Part shown: piece after piece, positions 8,298-16,789 of the stretch | Position numbering within the stretch: the first letter of the stretch is position 1 | How the letters are laid out: each line of letters opens with the position of its first letter | NCBI GenBank assembly: GCA_963599445.1 | Contig: CAVBWZ010000004.1 | Span: 1 to 64,000 of the forward strand | Origin: UBA9732 sp963599445 | GTDB lineage: Bacteria; Spirochaetota; Spirochaetia; Sphaerochaetales; Sphaerochaetaceae | DNA length: 64,000 nt | Reading direction: 5' to 3' | Made by a program: the position numbers and the translations under genes | Notes under the pieces: generated by a model | What the model saw: only the letters and a program-made list of their open reading frames with translations | Database searches by the model: none | Told to the model about the DNA's origin: nothing

Positions 8298-9691
8298 CGT
8301 AGAACCTCCCAATAACCGTTCTTGGTGGCACCAATGCGTTTGATGTATCCATTCACCTTCAACCAAGAAAGAGCCCTTTCTACAGTCGCCTGTCCAAGAC
8401 CCAAGCGAGACATGGTTTCCAAAATAGTAATATTGGGATTGTCTCTAACAAGCTCCAAAACATTCAATTGATTTCTCGTTGGTTTTATTCCTGCACCCTT
8501 CTCTGCGCTTTCCACTGTTGCGTGATAAACCACTACATTTGTATACGAAAAAGGTATTCGCACAATTAACGAATTCTCATTGAATTGGAAAACCTCCCGA
8601 CCATAATTTGAGACAATAGTGGGAACACCCCTTCCAGTTTTTTCACTTATATGCAATTGAATGAAGATGTCTGCCAATTCTTTGTTAACAGGTTTACTCT
8701 GCCCTTCAAAGAAGCTGTCTTTTGTCTGATTTGAAGGCAAACCTCCAAATGAAAGGATTTCCACTCTGTCTGAAAAGAAGGTAATCATTGGAGCATTTCC
8801 TTCAATCCATTTGTTATGAACGAATGCATTAATTACAGCTTCCTTGAAGCATTTTATATCAAACAAAGGGACATCTTTCCTTGTAAGCTGCCTGTTTCGC
8901 TCATCGGCCTGCATGATGTTGAAGGTATCACCAAAGTCATTGACCTTCTCCAATGACAGCAGCATACTCATATTTCCAAACTCCCTCACGGAAAACAAAG
9001 AATCAGCCTTGGTTTTACCTGCAAACACAGAAACTCTAACAGGAATCCTTCCATTGTCAGCAAGTATATAAGCCACCATATTGTAACTCCCATCTTTCGT
9101 GTATAACCCAAGACTATGCTTACATGTATCAGGATTCAGATTGATTCCTTTGCTGGCGAAATAAAGTAGCAATTGTGAGAACTCAAGGTCTTGCTTTGGA
9201 CTAATGGTATTAGTCATAGAAGGAACCCCATTCTTGAGAGCACTCCACAAAAACGCTTCCTTTTCAGGATACCTTGAAGCTTTTTCTTTGCTAGATCCAA
9301 TTCTGATATATCTTACATCTTTGTACGCAACGGGCACACCAACAGCGGCATCCACGGATAGAACCACAACTCTTTTTCCGTTCATGGAAACCTCGTTGAA
9401 TTCAAAGCTTGATTTTGAAAGATTCCTAGCCAAGTAATGTTCAAACGGTTCGTTCTTTATATCCAACCTGTATTGGAAGGCAGTACCAACAATACTGTGG
9501 GTTTTATCATCAACACCCCAAATTAAGAAGCCTTTTTCCTTGCCTGTCATTGTCGCCGCATTGGCCAAAGCGGATATGTACTCACCTATTCCATCAGCAT
9601 CGAACCAATTGGCCTTGAACTCAAACCATTCGGATTCAAACTCCCGAGAAATACAATCCTTCACAATTCTTTCAGCTAATTCATGATTCAT
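8294..9691 (-). CDS. AlbA_2/Schlafen-type DNA-binding regulator with C-terminal HTH
   Basis: A 465-residue protein. The N-terminal AlbA_2 (Schlafen) domain covers about residues 10-140 (ESEWFEFKANWFDADGIGEY, FLIWGVDDK). A central ATPase-like/HATPase_c_4 region follows (EAVINAFVHNKWIEGNAP, FSDRVEILSFGGLP, GRGVPTIV). The C-terminal winged helix (NQLNVLELVRDNPN, LGLGQATVERALSWL) starts about residue 400. This is the layout of COG2865 predicted transcriptional regulators. There is no Shine-Dalgarno; a TATAAT ends 6 nt before the ATG, so the message should be leaderless. Inverted and direct copies of ATTCAT cover the -10 and start codon, which suits self-repression. It leads the four-gene AT-rich operon. 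Confidence 0.8.
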   Translation of the reverse strand: MNHELAERIVKDCISREFESEWFEFKANWFDADGIGEYISALANAATMTGKEKGFLIWGVDDKTHSIVGTAFQYRLDIKNEPFEHYLARNLSKSSFEFNEVSMNGKRVVVLSVDAAVGVPVAYKDVRYIRIGSSKEKASRYPEKEAFLWSALKNGVPSMTNTISPKQDLEFSQLLLYFASKGINLNPDTCKHSLGLYTKDGSYNMVAYILADNGRIPVRVSVFAGKTKADSLFSVREFGNMSMLLSLEKVNDFGDTFNIMQADERNRQLTRKDVPLFDIKCFKEAVINAFVHNKWIEGNAPMITFFSDRVEILSFGGLPSNQTKDSFFEGQSKPVNKELADIFIQLHISEKTGRGVPTIVSNYGREVFQFNENSLIVRIPFSYTNVVVYHATVESAEKGAGIKPTRNQLNVLELVRDNPNITILETMSRLGLGQATVERALSWLKVNGYIKRIGATKNGYWEVLR

Positions 9692-9726
9692 AAATGAATT
9701 ATAGCACAACAATTGTCACTTGTAAA
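9678..9726 (-). promoter_or_regulatory. Leaderless promoter and ATTCAT operator of the AlbA-like operon
   Basis: On the minus strand, TTTACA (9726-9721), 17 nt, TATAAT (9703-9698), then 6 nt to the ATG at 9691. The predicted start point is the A of the ATG. AATTCAT (9678-9684) and ATTCAT (9686-9691) face ATGAATT (9694-9700), forming overlapping dyads on the -10 and start codon. Confidence 0.7.
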
Positions 9727-9826
9727 TAAAGAAATGATGGAAGAAATGAGGGTAGAAATGATGGAAGAAATACCATTTTATTTATCAAATTCGCACACAG
9801 TCCAACAAGTCAGCAAACACCAATGT

Positions 9827-9854
9827 TTGCACCAAAAGGCTTTTCATGTATTAT
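9827..9854 (+). promoter_or_regulatory. Tentative promoter of the CmpB-like gene
   Basis: TTGCAC (9827-9832), a 16-nt spacer and TATTAT (9849-9854), giving a leader of about 27 nt that contains the GGAGG site of the gene. Confidence 0.45.
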
Positions 9855-9887
9855 TTATATGTAAGCAACCGCACGGAGGAAGGGAAA

Positions 9888-10724
9888 ATGTCCGCAACAT
9901 TCGCTACAATCACGAACTATGTCTGGTTCTTCTTCATCTACGCCTTTTTGGGATGGGCGACGGAAGTCGTCTTCGCAGCCTGCGCAAGAGGTGTATTCGA
10001 AAACAGAGGCTTCCTCAACGGCCCAGTGTGTCCAATCTACGGCTTTGGAGTCGTCATAGTCGTATTCCTTCTGGAACCGCTCAAAGAGAACTTCTGGATA
10101 CTGTTCCTTGGCTCAGTTGTACTCACTTCCGTACTTGAACTCATAACGGGATTCCTCATGGAGAAGATATTCCACCACCGCTGGTGGGACTACTCCCGCA
10201 TGCCCCTCAACATTGGCGGCTACGTATGCCTTGCATTCTCACTCATCTGGGGCCTTGCATGCGTCTTCCTCATTGACATCGTGCACCCCTCGATTGCATT
10301 CTTCGTCAATCACATACCTTCGCTTGCGACGTACATCGTACTTCCAATCCTAGGCGTCACCTTCATAGCCGATATCATTGCGACCTCCACAAGCGTGTTC
10401 CACTTCAACAAGAAACTTGAGGAAATCGACAAGCTCGCCGCCCAGATACACCAAGTCTCCGACGAGATTGGAAAGCGCCTCTCAGACGGCGCACTCAAAG
10501 CAAAGGAAATCGAAGGCGTCAAGAAGCTTACGGACACCGTCATGGAATCACGAAGCGACGCCCAGTCCCGCCTTGAAGTCCTTAAGCTCTCCATAAACGA
10601 AAAGGAGAAAGAGATCTCGAGGATGCAGAAGCGTCTCATCAAGGCCTTCCCAACAATGCATTCCTCAAACCACGAAGAAGCCTTCGCCAAGATAAAGGAA
10701 AAGCTTTCTATCAAAAAGAATTAA
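9888..10724 (+). CDS. Putative ABC transporter type IV permease (CmpB-like membrane protein)
   Basis: A 278-residue protein matching the ABC_trans_CmpB family. It has five to six membrane segments in the first 170 residues, with the family's conserved N-terminal WFFFIYAFLGWATEV and GFLNGPVCPIYGFG motifs. A cytoplasmic coiled-coil tail (about 180-270, rich in Glu, Lys and Leu) follows. Despite the name, transport has not been shown for most members and no ATPase or binding protein is adjacent. The ATG at 9888 is chosen because GGAGGAAGGG lies 5-9 nt before it; an upstream in-frame start lacks a site. Codon use is that of the core chromosome. It converges with oadG-like and oadB. Confidence 0.75.
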   Translation: MSATFATITNYVWFFFIYAFLGWATEVVFAACARGVFENRGFLNGPVCPIYGFGVVIVVFLLEPLKENFWILFLGSVVLTSVLELITGFLMEKIFHHRWWDYSRMPLNIGGYVCLAFSLIWGLACVFLIDIVHPSIAFFVNHIPSLATYIVLPILGVTFIADIIATSTSVFHFNKKLEEIDKLAAQIHQVSDEIGKRLSDGALKAKEIEGVKKLTDTVMESRSDAQSRLEVLKLSINEKEKEISRMQKRLIKAFPTMHSSNHEEAFAKIKEKLSIKKN

Positions 10725-10733
10725 GCCCCCAAG

Positions 10734-10783
10734 CAATGACAAAGTATCCCGGATACTTCGTATTCTAGGATTCTTTGTCGTTG
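10734..10783. terminator. Hairpin between convergent genes
   Basis: A perfect palindrome AAGTATCCCGGATACTT (10742-10758) nested in an outer stem CAATGACAAAG / CTTTGTCGTTG (one G-U pair). It lies between the CmpB-like gene and the 3' end of the OadG-like gene. It lacks a clean U-run on either strand, so its terminator function is only probable. Confidence 0.45.
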
Positions 10784-10929
10784 CGTTTCTTGTTTTTTCC
10801 AAGCTTGTTGAGGATTAGGACAACAAGGAATATTCCTCCCATGGAGAGGGCAAGAAGGCCCCATGCACGAAAACCCATGCTCACTGCGGTGTTCACAGTG
10901 GATGTTGCAACATTTGACAAAGCGAACAT
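10765..10929 (-). CDS. Small single-pass membrane protein, OadG-like (54 aa)
   Basis: A 54-residue ORF read directly from the sequence: it starts MFALSNVATS, has one hydrophobic helix (WGLLALSMGGIFLVVLIL, about residues 23-40) and a basic tail (NKLGKNKKRNDKES). GAGGAGG lies 6 nt before the ATG. It begins 12 nt after the oadB stop, so the two are co-transcribed. Small single-helix gamma subunits accompany the beta subunit in oxaloacetate, glutaconyl-CoA and methylmalonyl-CoA decarboxylase pumps, and size, topology and position fit that role. There is too little sequence to prove homology. Confidence 0.7.
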   Translation of the reverse strand: MFALSNVATSTVNTAVSMGFRAWGLLALSMGGIFLVVLILNKLGKNKKRNDKES

Positions 10930-10940
10930 AATAGACCTCC

Positions 10941-12026
10941 TCAACCAAACATGGACAGTATAAGACCGCCAGCGAGGACAGAGCCTATCTGCCCTGCAAC
11001 GTTGGCGCCAATTGCAAACGGAAGAAGGTGGTTCTGCCTATTGGCCTCGTTGCCAACCTTCTGCACAACCCTTGCAGACATTGGGAAGGCCGATATCCCA
11101 GCCCCTCCAATCAGCGGGTTCACCTTGGCACTCTTTGGAAGGAACAGGTTTGCAATCTTTATGAAGAACACACCGCAGGCTGTGTCGAACACAAAGGCAA
11201 GAAGCCCAAACCCAATGATCATTATGGTCTGGAAAGTCAAAAGGTCCGTTCCCTTCATCATAGGAGCAATGGAAAGGCCAAGCAGCAAAGTGATCAATGG
11301 AGAAAGGACGTTCTGTGCGGCATTTGAAAGGGAATCAAGGACCTCGCATTCCCTAAGGAGGTTGCCGAACATAAGCATTCCAACCAAAGCCGCGGAATCC
11401 GGAGCCATAAGAGAACATATAATCGTGACTGCAATTGGGAACACAATTCTAGTGAACCTGGACACATCCCCTGCCCTATATGTCATTTGGATCTCCCTTT
11501 CATGCTTTGTGGTCGTAGCCTTCAGAACCGCAGGCTGAATTATTGGAACAAGAGCCATGTAGCAATAGGCCACTATGAGTATTGGAGCCATGAACTGAGA
11601 GTTCAAACGCTGGGAAACCAGTATTGCAGTTGGGCCGTCCGCAGCTCCAATGATTCCAATGGAAGCAGCATCGTTCAAAGGGAAGAACAAAGAGGCAAGC
11701 ATCATCGTAAGGAAGATTCCACCCTGCCCCGCTGCACCAACGAATAGGAGCCAGGGCTTTTGGATAAGAGGCCCAAAGTCTATCATGGCACCAATACCGA
11801 TGAAAAGAAGCAAAGGAAACACTTCAAAGGTGTCTATGCCAAAGTTGTAGAGCCATGAAAGGATGCCAATGTCATTCGCTATGACAGAGCCTGGAAGGTT
11901 CACCAGAATGGCACCAAAACCCATGGGGAGCAGCAAAGCAGGTTCCATCTTCTTCCTTATTGCAAGGTAAATCAAAACGATGCCCACAAAAATCATGGGC
12001 AATTGATATATCAGTTCGTTTTCCAT
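10941..12026 (-). CDS. oadB: Sodium-pumping decarboxylase beta subunit
   Basis: A 361-residue polytopic protein of the OadB/GcdB/MmdB family, the carboxybiotin decarboxylase that couples CO2 release to Na+ export. The conserved segment GAADGPTAILVSQRL (about residue 130) and the acidic intramembrane site AMIDFGPLIQKP (about 83) are present. It was annotated from the second Met (12026) because no ribosome site precedes either Met, and a TAGAAT box ends 7 nt before 12026. The ATG at 12035 would add three residues. Only the small partner follows. The alpha subunit and biotin carrier are not in this window, so the actual substrate is unknown. Confidence 0.88.
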   Translation of the reverse strand: MENELIYQLPMIFVGIVLIYLAIRKKMEPALLLPMGFGAILVNLPGSVIANDIGILSWLYNFGIDTFEVFPLLLFIGIGAMIDFGPLIQKPWLLFVGAAGQGGIFLTMMLASLFFPLNDAASIGIIGAADGPTAILVSQRLNSQFMAPILIVAYCYMALVPIIQPAVLKATTTKHEREIQMTYRAGDVSRFTRIVFPIAVTIICSLMAPDSAALVGMLMFGNLLRECEVLDSLSNAAQNVLSPLITLLLGLSIAPMMKGTDLLTFQTIMIIGFGLLAFVFDTACGVFFIKIANLFLPKSAKVNPLIGGAGISAFPMSARVVQKVGNEANRQNHLLPFAIGANVAGQIGSVLAGGLILSMFG

Positions 12027-12033
12027 GCCTGCC

Positions 12034-12039
12034 ATTCTA
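12034..12039 (-). promoter_or_regulatory. Possible -10 element of oadB
   Basis: TAGAAT on the minus strand, 7 nt before the ATG at 12026. No convincing -35 at 16-18 nt was found, so this is the weakest of the leaderless-type cases. Confidence 0.35.
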
Positions 12040-12137
12040 GTACGTATGACGGTTTAGAAACGGCAAAGAACCATAGATGGGAGTAAAACCTTTGTAAAGC
12101 TGCAAGCCTTGATGGCTTTGAAGCTCAATGAAGTTAG

Positions 12138-12240
12138 TCATAAACGACTCAAAAACGGCTTTTATGGACACGATTGTGGACATAAACAGGCAAAAAACGG
12201 AGTTTATGGACACTGCAGTTTACAGCAACTCGCAAAAAAG
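12138..12240. repeat. Dispersed 42-nt tandem element (AAAAACGG..TTTATGGACAC)
   Basis: Two copies of AAAAACGGNNTTTATGGACAC start at 12151 and 12193 (period 42), with a decayed third at about 12233. ATAAACAGGCAAAAAACGG (12182-12200) recurs exactly, in inverted orientation, at 50511-50529. The rest of the 12027-12413 spacer contains only the gdhA terminator. Confidence 0.7.
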
Positions 12241-12281
12241 ACGATTGCGAAACACTACACCTCGAATGATAGACATAAAGA

Positions 12282-12313
12282 AAGGACTGCCATGGAAAAC
12301 CACGGCAGTCCTT
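12282..12313 (-). terminator. gdhA intrinsic terminator
   Basis: A 10-bp perfect stem AAGGACTGCC / GGCAGTCCTT, extended by a TGG/CCA pairing across an A-C mismatch, followed on the minus strand by TTTCTTT. It lies about 100 nt after the gdhA stop. Confidence 0.8.
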
Positions 12314-12413
12314 GTTTGTCAATCGAAAATGTGAGGGCCGGAGGCGAAGGCCAACAGGAGGAAACCATCAAGCCTCAATGGCCTCCGGCGTCAAAACTAT
12401 GCTGGAAATCAAA

Positions 12414-13751
12414 TCAATAGCCAAGCTCACACATTGCATCGGCGACCTTTCTGAAGCCGGCAATGTTTGCACCCTTGACGTAGTTGACGAATCCATCAGC
12501 TTCCTTTCCTTCCCTTACGCAAGCATCGAAGATGTTCTTCATGATTATGTGGAGCTGCTTGTCGACCTCTTCTGCAGACCACTTGAGATGCTCGGCGTTC
12601 TGGCTCATTTCAAGACCGGATGTAGCTACGCCACCAGCATTGACAGCCTTACCTGGGCAGAATGGAATCCTTGCGGCCTGGAAGGCTGCGATTGCCTCTG
12701 GAGTGCATCCCATGTTGGAGACTTCGATTGCATACTTGACACCGTTCTTGATGAGAAGCTTTGCATCTTCGCCGTTGAGCTCGTTCTGAAGGGCGCATGT
12801 AAATGCGATATCGACTGGAAGCTCCCAGACCTTGTGGCCAGGAACGAACTTTGCACCGAACTTCTCTGCATAAGGAGCGACGACGTTCTTGTTGGAGTTT
12901 CTGAGCTCAAGCATGTAGTTCCACTTCTCTGGAGTGCCGACTCCGTCCTCGTCAATGATGTATCCGTCCGGACCGGAGATTGCAACGACCTTTGCGCCAA
13001 GCTGGGAAGCCTTCATGGCAGCACCCCATGCAACGTTGCCAAAACCAGAGATCGAAACCCTCTTGCCTTCGAATGAGTCACCATTGAGCTTGAGGACTTC
13101 GTTCGTGAAGTACATTGCACCAAAACCTGTTGCTTCAGGTCTGATGAGTGAGCCGCCCCAGTTCTGACCCTTGCCGGTGAGAACGCCTGTGTTCTCCTGG
13201 CGGATTCTCTTGTACTGGCCATAGAGGTAGCCGATCTCCCTTCCACCAACACCAAGGTCGCCGGCAGGAACGTCCGTATCAGGACCAATGTACTTGTAGA
13301 GCTCTGTCATGAAGCTTCTGCAGAAACGAAGGATTTCGTTGTCGGACTTGCCAACCGGATCGAAATCAGAACCACCCTTTCCACCGCCCATTGGGAGGGT
13401 CGTAAGGCTGTTCTTGAATGTCTGCTCAAAACCCAGGAACTTGAGGGTTCCAAGGGTGACGTTCTTGCTGAATCTGAGTCCGCCCTTGTAAGGTCCTATT
13501 GCGCTGTTGAACTGTACTCTGTAACCACGGTTGACCTGGATCTGATGGTTGTCATCCTCCCACTCGACTCTGAACTCAATCACTCTCTCAGGTTCTACGA
13601 TTCTGTCGAGGATCTTGTTTGCAAGATACTTTGGATTGTTGTTTACGACATCGATGACAGACTCGATGACTTCACGAGCAGCCTGAATGAACTCTGGCTG
13701 AGCAGGATTCTTCCTCTCAAGTTCAGCCATGAACTCGTCTAAATTGTACAT
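12414..13751 (-). CDS. gdhA: NADP-type glutamate dehydrogenase
   Basis: A 445-residue enzyme of the 450-residue hexameric GDH class, interconverting 2-oxoglutarate plus ammonia with glutamate using NAD(P)H. The catalytic stretch PMGGGKGGSDFDP (active-site Lys) is at about residue 120, and the Rossmann motif SGFGNVAWGAA is near 230. The start at 13751 is preferred over 13766 because GGAGG lies 8 nt upstream, inside the longer ORF's first codons. Transcription seems to begin at a stem-loop at the very 5' end of the leader. The gene is monocistronic with its own terminator. Coenzyme preference cannot be read securely. Confidence 0.96.
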   Translation of the reverse strand: MYNLDEFMAELERKNPAQPEFIQAAREVIESVIDVVNNNPKYLANKILDRIVEPERVIEFRVEWEDDNHQIQVNRGYRVQFNSAIGPYKGGLRFSKNVTLGTLKFLGFEQTFKNSLTTLPMGGGKGGSDFDPVGKSDNEILRFCRSFMTELYKYIGPDTDVPAGDLGVGGREIGYLYGQYKRIRQENTGVLTGKGQNWGGSLIRPEATGFGAMYFTNEVLKLNGDSFEGKRVSISGFGNVAWGAAMKASQLGAKVVAISGPDGYIIDEDGVGTPEKWNYMLELRNSNKNVVAPYAEKFGAKFVPGHKVWELPVDIAFTCALQNELNGEDAKLLIKNGVKYAIEVSNMGCTPEAIAAFQAARIPFCPGKAVNAGGVATSGLEMSQNAEHLKWSAEEVDKQLHIIMKNIFDACVREGKEADGFVNYVKGANIAGFRKVADAMCELGY

Positions 13752-13775
13752 ATAGATAGCCTCCACTTTGTAGCA

Positions 13776-13801
13776 ACGGTGGAAGCCTCGGCAACCACCG
13801 T
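13776..13801 (-). promoter_or_regulatory. 5'-terminal stem-loop of the gdhA leader
   Basis: ACGGTGG / CCACCGT with a further GCC/GGC pairing inside and symmetric AA mismatches. If the promoter at 13808-13836 is right, the RNA starts within a nucleotide of this hairpin, as 5' stabilising stems do. It could also be an operator dyad. Confidence 0.55.
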
Positions 13802-13807
13802 ACCCAA

Positions 13808-13836
13808 TTGTAAAGCCCTTGTAAGAGAGTTGTCAA
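13808..13836 (-). promoter_or_regulatory. gdhA promoter
   Basis: On the minus strand, TTGACA (13836-13831), 17 nt, TTACAA (13813-13808). The -35 is perfect and the -10 is weak. It predicts a start near 13801 and a leader of about 50 nt. Confidence 0.55.
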
Positions 13837-13931
13837 CAATTGATTTTGAAAACAATCAATTTTTCCCAAAGAATTGAGGAATACCTAAAAATACAATATG
13901 TGAAATTGCAAAATTACGCAAAACACAAAAA

Positions 13932-14690
13932 TCAACGATTTAATCCTTCAAGTTCATCCAAAAAGAAGTCCCAAAGGGGATCCACAGGAGGGTCGGCCAC
14001 CACATGAATGTTCAGGCCGGACACAGGATGCACGAAGGAGATGCTGCGGGAATGCAGGCTTATGCCGCCATCGGGGTTCGAACGGGGGAAGCCGTATTTC
14101 AAGTCCCCTTTGATATGCACCCCGCATGCAGCGAGCTGGGCGCGTATCTGGTGATGGCGTCCGGTGAGAAGCTGGATTTCAAGCAATGTGTAGCGGTCGG
14201 ACACCGCAAGCTCACGATACCGCAGACGCGCTTCCTGCAACGAAGAGGAAGGGACGCCACGCACAGCTGGAGCACCGCCAGTGGATGAGTCCGGCTTGTA
14301 CGCAAAGCTCTTGTTCTTGGCGCCGTCCCTGTACAGGAAATGCCTGAGCTCGCCCTCTCTGGAACCCAATCCATGGTCAACGATCGCCCAATAGACCTTG
14401 TTCATGGAACCTTCCTGGAACATCCTATTGAGCCGCCCAAGAGCCTTGTCCGTGCGTGCGAATACGACGATTCCGCTCGTTGGCCTATCCAGTCTATGAG
14501 GGAGTCCAAGGAACACGTTACCAGGCTTGTTGTATTTCTCCTTGAGATATGCCTTTACATCGTCGCACAGCGTCCTGTCTCCGGTCCTGTCACCCTGCAC
14601 TATCTCACCGGGGAGTTTGTTCACTATGACGATATGGTTGTCCTCGTAGAGAACCCTGTCCGCAACGCCTTCAAAGCCATCGAAACCCAT
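13932..14690 (-). CDS. RluA-family pseudouridine synthase
   Basis: A 252-residue member of the RluA/RluC/RluD family, which isomerises uridines in rRNA or tRNA. Catalytic Asp68 lies in HRLDRPTSG. The later LLTGRHHQIRAQLA motif of the fold is present. There is no N-terminal S4 domain, so it is the short form. The in-frame TTG at 14702 was rejected for the ATG at 14690, which has GAGG 6 nt upstream. It begins 8 nt after the parC stop, so it is the third gene of parE-parC-rluA. The target uridine cannot be inferred. Confidence 0.9.
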   Translation of the reverse strand: MGFDGFEGVADRVLYEDNHIVIVNKLPGEIVQGDRTGDRTLCDDVKAYLKEKYNKPGNVFLGLPHRLDRPTSGIVVFARTDKALGRLNRMFQEGSMNKVYWAIVDHGLGSREGELRHFLYRDGAKNKSFAYKPDSSTGGAPAVRGVPSSSLQEARLRYRELAVSDRYTLLEIQLLTGRHHQIRAQLAACGVHIKGDLKYGFPRSNPDGGISLHSRSISFVHPVSGLNIHVVADPPVDPLWDFFLDELEGLNR

Positions 14691-14698
14691 CACACACC

Positions 14699-16777
14699 TC
14701 AATCCACATCGTCGAAGAGGCCCGGCATCTCGTCCGCACTCTTTCCTTCGACACGTCTTTCACTTGAAGCCTTTCCATCCAAGACCGATGTCTCTGCACC
14801 CTGCTCTTCAAGCTCCTCGTCAAGACCGGAATCCGACTCTTCCTTTGGAGAAGTGCTTACCGCCTTGCATGGCTTTATCCTAATGGAGGCAATCTCCTTC
14901 TTCGTGATGGTCACGCCACCGGCCTTTGCACCTTTGACCCTGAAGTCGGAGAAGTAGAACGTCGTTTCCTTCACCCGTGACGGGCCCTTGTATGTGACGG
15001 TGACCTCTGCGTTCTCAAGGACGGAAAGCTTCTTGAGCGCACAGGTCTCAGGCTCAGGCAAAAGCTCATAAGGCTTGTTCATGATGAAACCTGACAGCTT
15101 GCAGCGCTTTATGTACGAAATCTTCGTCTTCTTGTCCTGATAGATGACGGTGAACACGATGTTCTCAAGGCTCTCCTTGTCAGCAAGGCCGCAGTACGCA
15201 AGGTCCTTGCCCACGAAGGTCCTGTCCGACACGTTGGTGCAGTAGTAGGTTCCGTTCTTCTGGACTACAAGTATCTTGTCGAACTCGGAGACCTTGAACA
15301 GGGCGTTGCCAGTCTTGACGTTGGTCCCAAGATAGCCTGTAAGCCCATCGTACCTCAGGTCTATGTCGCGCTTGGCGACTTCCTTCACATCTATCATGTT
15401 GAAGTCGCCAATGACGGTCTTGCGTCTGTGAAGCTCGTTGTCCAACTCGCCCTTTATATCCTTGAGGACTCCAATGGAATACTCGGCAAGATGTCCAAGG
15501 TTGTACTCTACGCGCTTTATGTCTTCGTTGATCTGCTCTATCTCCTGGCGGTTCTTCTCAATGTCGAAGAGGGAGATTCTCCTGATAGGGATCTTGAGGA
15601 GCCTTTCCACGTCCTCGTCGGACACCTCGCGCACGAGTTGGTCGCTGTAGGGGTCGAATCCTGTCTTTACGGCCGAGAACACAGCCTCTTGGGTGCGCTT
15701 CTGCTCTATGCGCTTGTAGATGCGCTCTTCTACGAAGATTCGTTCAAGCGTTCGATAGTGCAGTTTGTCATAGAGGTGGCCTTTTTCGACCTCAAGCTCT
15801 GCTTTTGAGACATCGATTATGTGGTTTGCATGGTAGTTCACTACGTCCGACACGGTGCACACATGCGGCAGCTTGTCCTTTATGACAAGGCAGTTCACCG
15901 ATATCTTCTGTTCGCACAGCGTGTAGGCGTACAGTGCGTCCACTATGTCCTTGGTGTACGTGCCCTTTGCAAGGGATATCTCTATATTGACCTTGTCCGC
16001 CGTGAAGTCGCTTACGCTCTGTATCTTGAGACGGCCCTTCTTTATGGCATCCTCTATGGAGTGGATCATGCTTTCGCTGTCCACGCCAAAAGGAAGCTCC
16101 TCGATCACTATCTTCTTTGCGTTTGAGGTGTCAAGCTTTGCGCGCACCGCAACGCTTCCAAGACCGTCCTGGTAGTCGGAAACGTCCATGATGCCGCCGC
16201 CAGGGAAATCGGGATAGAGATGGAAGGGCTCACCCTTGATTGCCGCTATCTGGGCGTCTATGACCTCAAGTGCGTTGTGGGGAAGGATTTTGGTGGACAT
16301 GCCTACGGCGATGCCCTCCGTGCCCTGGATGAGAACTACGGGGATCTTTGCCGGGAACGAGACGGGCTCCTTGCCGCGGCCGTCATAGGATTCCACATAG
16401 TTGGTTATCTCAGGGTTGTAGAGGACCTTCTTTGCAAAGGGAAGGAGGCGACATTCTATGTAACGTGCAGCTGCGGCGCCGTCGCCTGTCATGAAGTTCC
16501 CAAAGTTCCCCTGCTTTTCAATGAAAAGGTCGCAGTTGGCAAGGTTGACAAGTGCGCTGTAGATGGAGGCATCGCCATGCGGGTGGTAGTGCATGGTGGA
16601 TCCAACCACGTTTGCGACCTTGTTGAAACGTCCGTCATCCATCTCTATGAGGGTGTGGAGGATTCTCCTCTGCACTGGCTTGAGGCCGTCCTCTATGTCT
16701 GGAATGGCCCTGTCCTTGATGACATAGGAGGCGTATTCTATGAAGTTCTGTCTGAAAAGCTCTTTTGCATTAGCCAT
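14699..16777 (-). CDS. parC: DNA topoisomerase IV subunit A (ParC-type)
   Basis: A 692-residue GyrA/ParC-type strand-cleaving subunit. The winged-helix region has HYHPHGDASIY and the active-site Tyr106 in ARYIECRL. A long coiled-coil segment (about 330-470) and a shortened C-terminal beta-propeller region without a clear GyrA box (QRRGGKG) follow, then an acidic Ser/Glu-rich tail from about 640. The missing GyrA box and the adjacent ParE-type partner favour topoisomerase IV over gyrase. AAGGAGG precedes the ATG. It follows parE by 12 nt. A true gyrA/gyrB pair should exist elsewhere. Confidence 0.88.
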   Translation of the reverse strand: MANAKELFRQNFIEYASYVIKDRAIPDIEDGLKPVQRRILHTLIEMDDGRFNKVANVVGSTMHYHPHGDASIYSALVNLANCDLFIEKQGNFGNFMTGDGAAAARYIECRLLPFAKKVLYNPEITNYVESYDGRGKEPVSFPAKIPVVLIQGTEGIAVGMSTKILPHNALEVIDAQIAAIKGEPFHLYPDFPGGGIMDVSDYQDGLGSVAVRAKLDTSNAKKIVIEELPFGVDSESMIHSIEDAIKKGRLKIQSVSDFTADKVNIEISLAKGTYTKDIVDALYAYTLCEQKISVNCLVIKDKLPHVCTVSDVVNYHANHIIDVSKAELEVEKGHLYDKLHYRTLERIFVEERIYKRIEQKRTQEAVFSAVKTGFDPYSDQLVREVSDEDVERLLKIPIRRISLFDIEKNRQEIEQINEDIKRVEYNLGHLAEYSIGVLKDIKGELDNELHRRKTVIGDFNMIDVKEVAKRDIDLRYDGLTGYLGTNVKTGNALFKVSEFDKILVVQKNGTYYCTNVSDRTFVGKDLAYCGLADKESLENIVFTVIYQDKKTKISYIKRCKLSGFIMNKPYELLPEPETCALKKLSVLENAEVTVTYKGPSRVKETTFYFSDFRVKGAKAGGVTITKKEIASIRIKPCKAVSTSPKEESDSGLDEELEEQGAETSVLDGKASSERRVEGKSADEMPGLFDDVD

Positions 16778-16789
16778 CTTTATGCCTCC

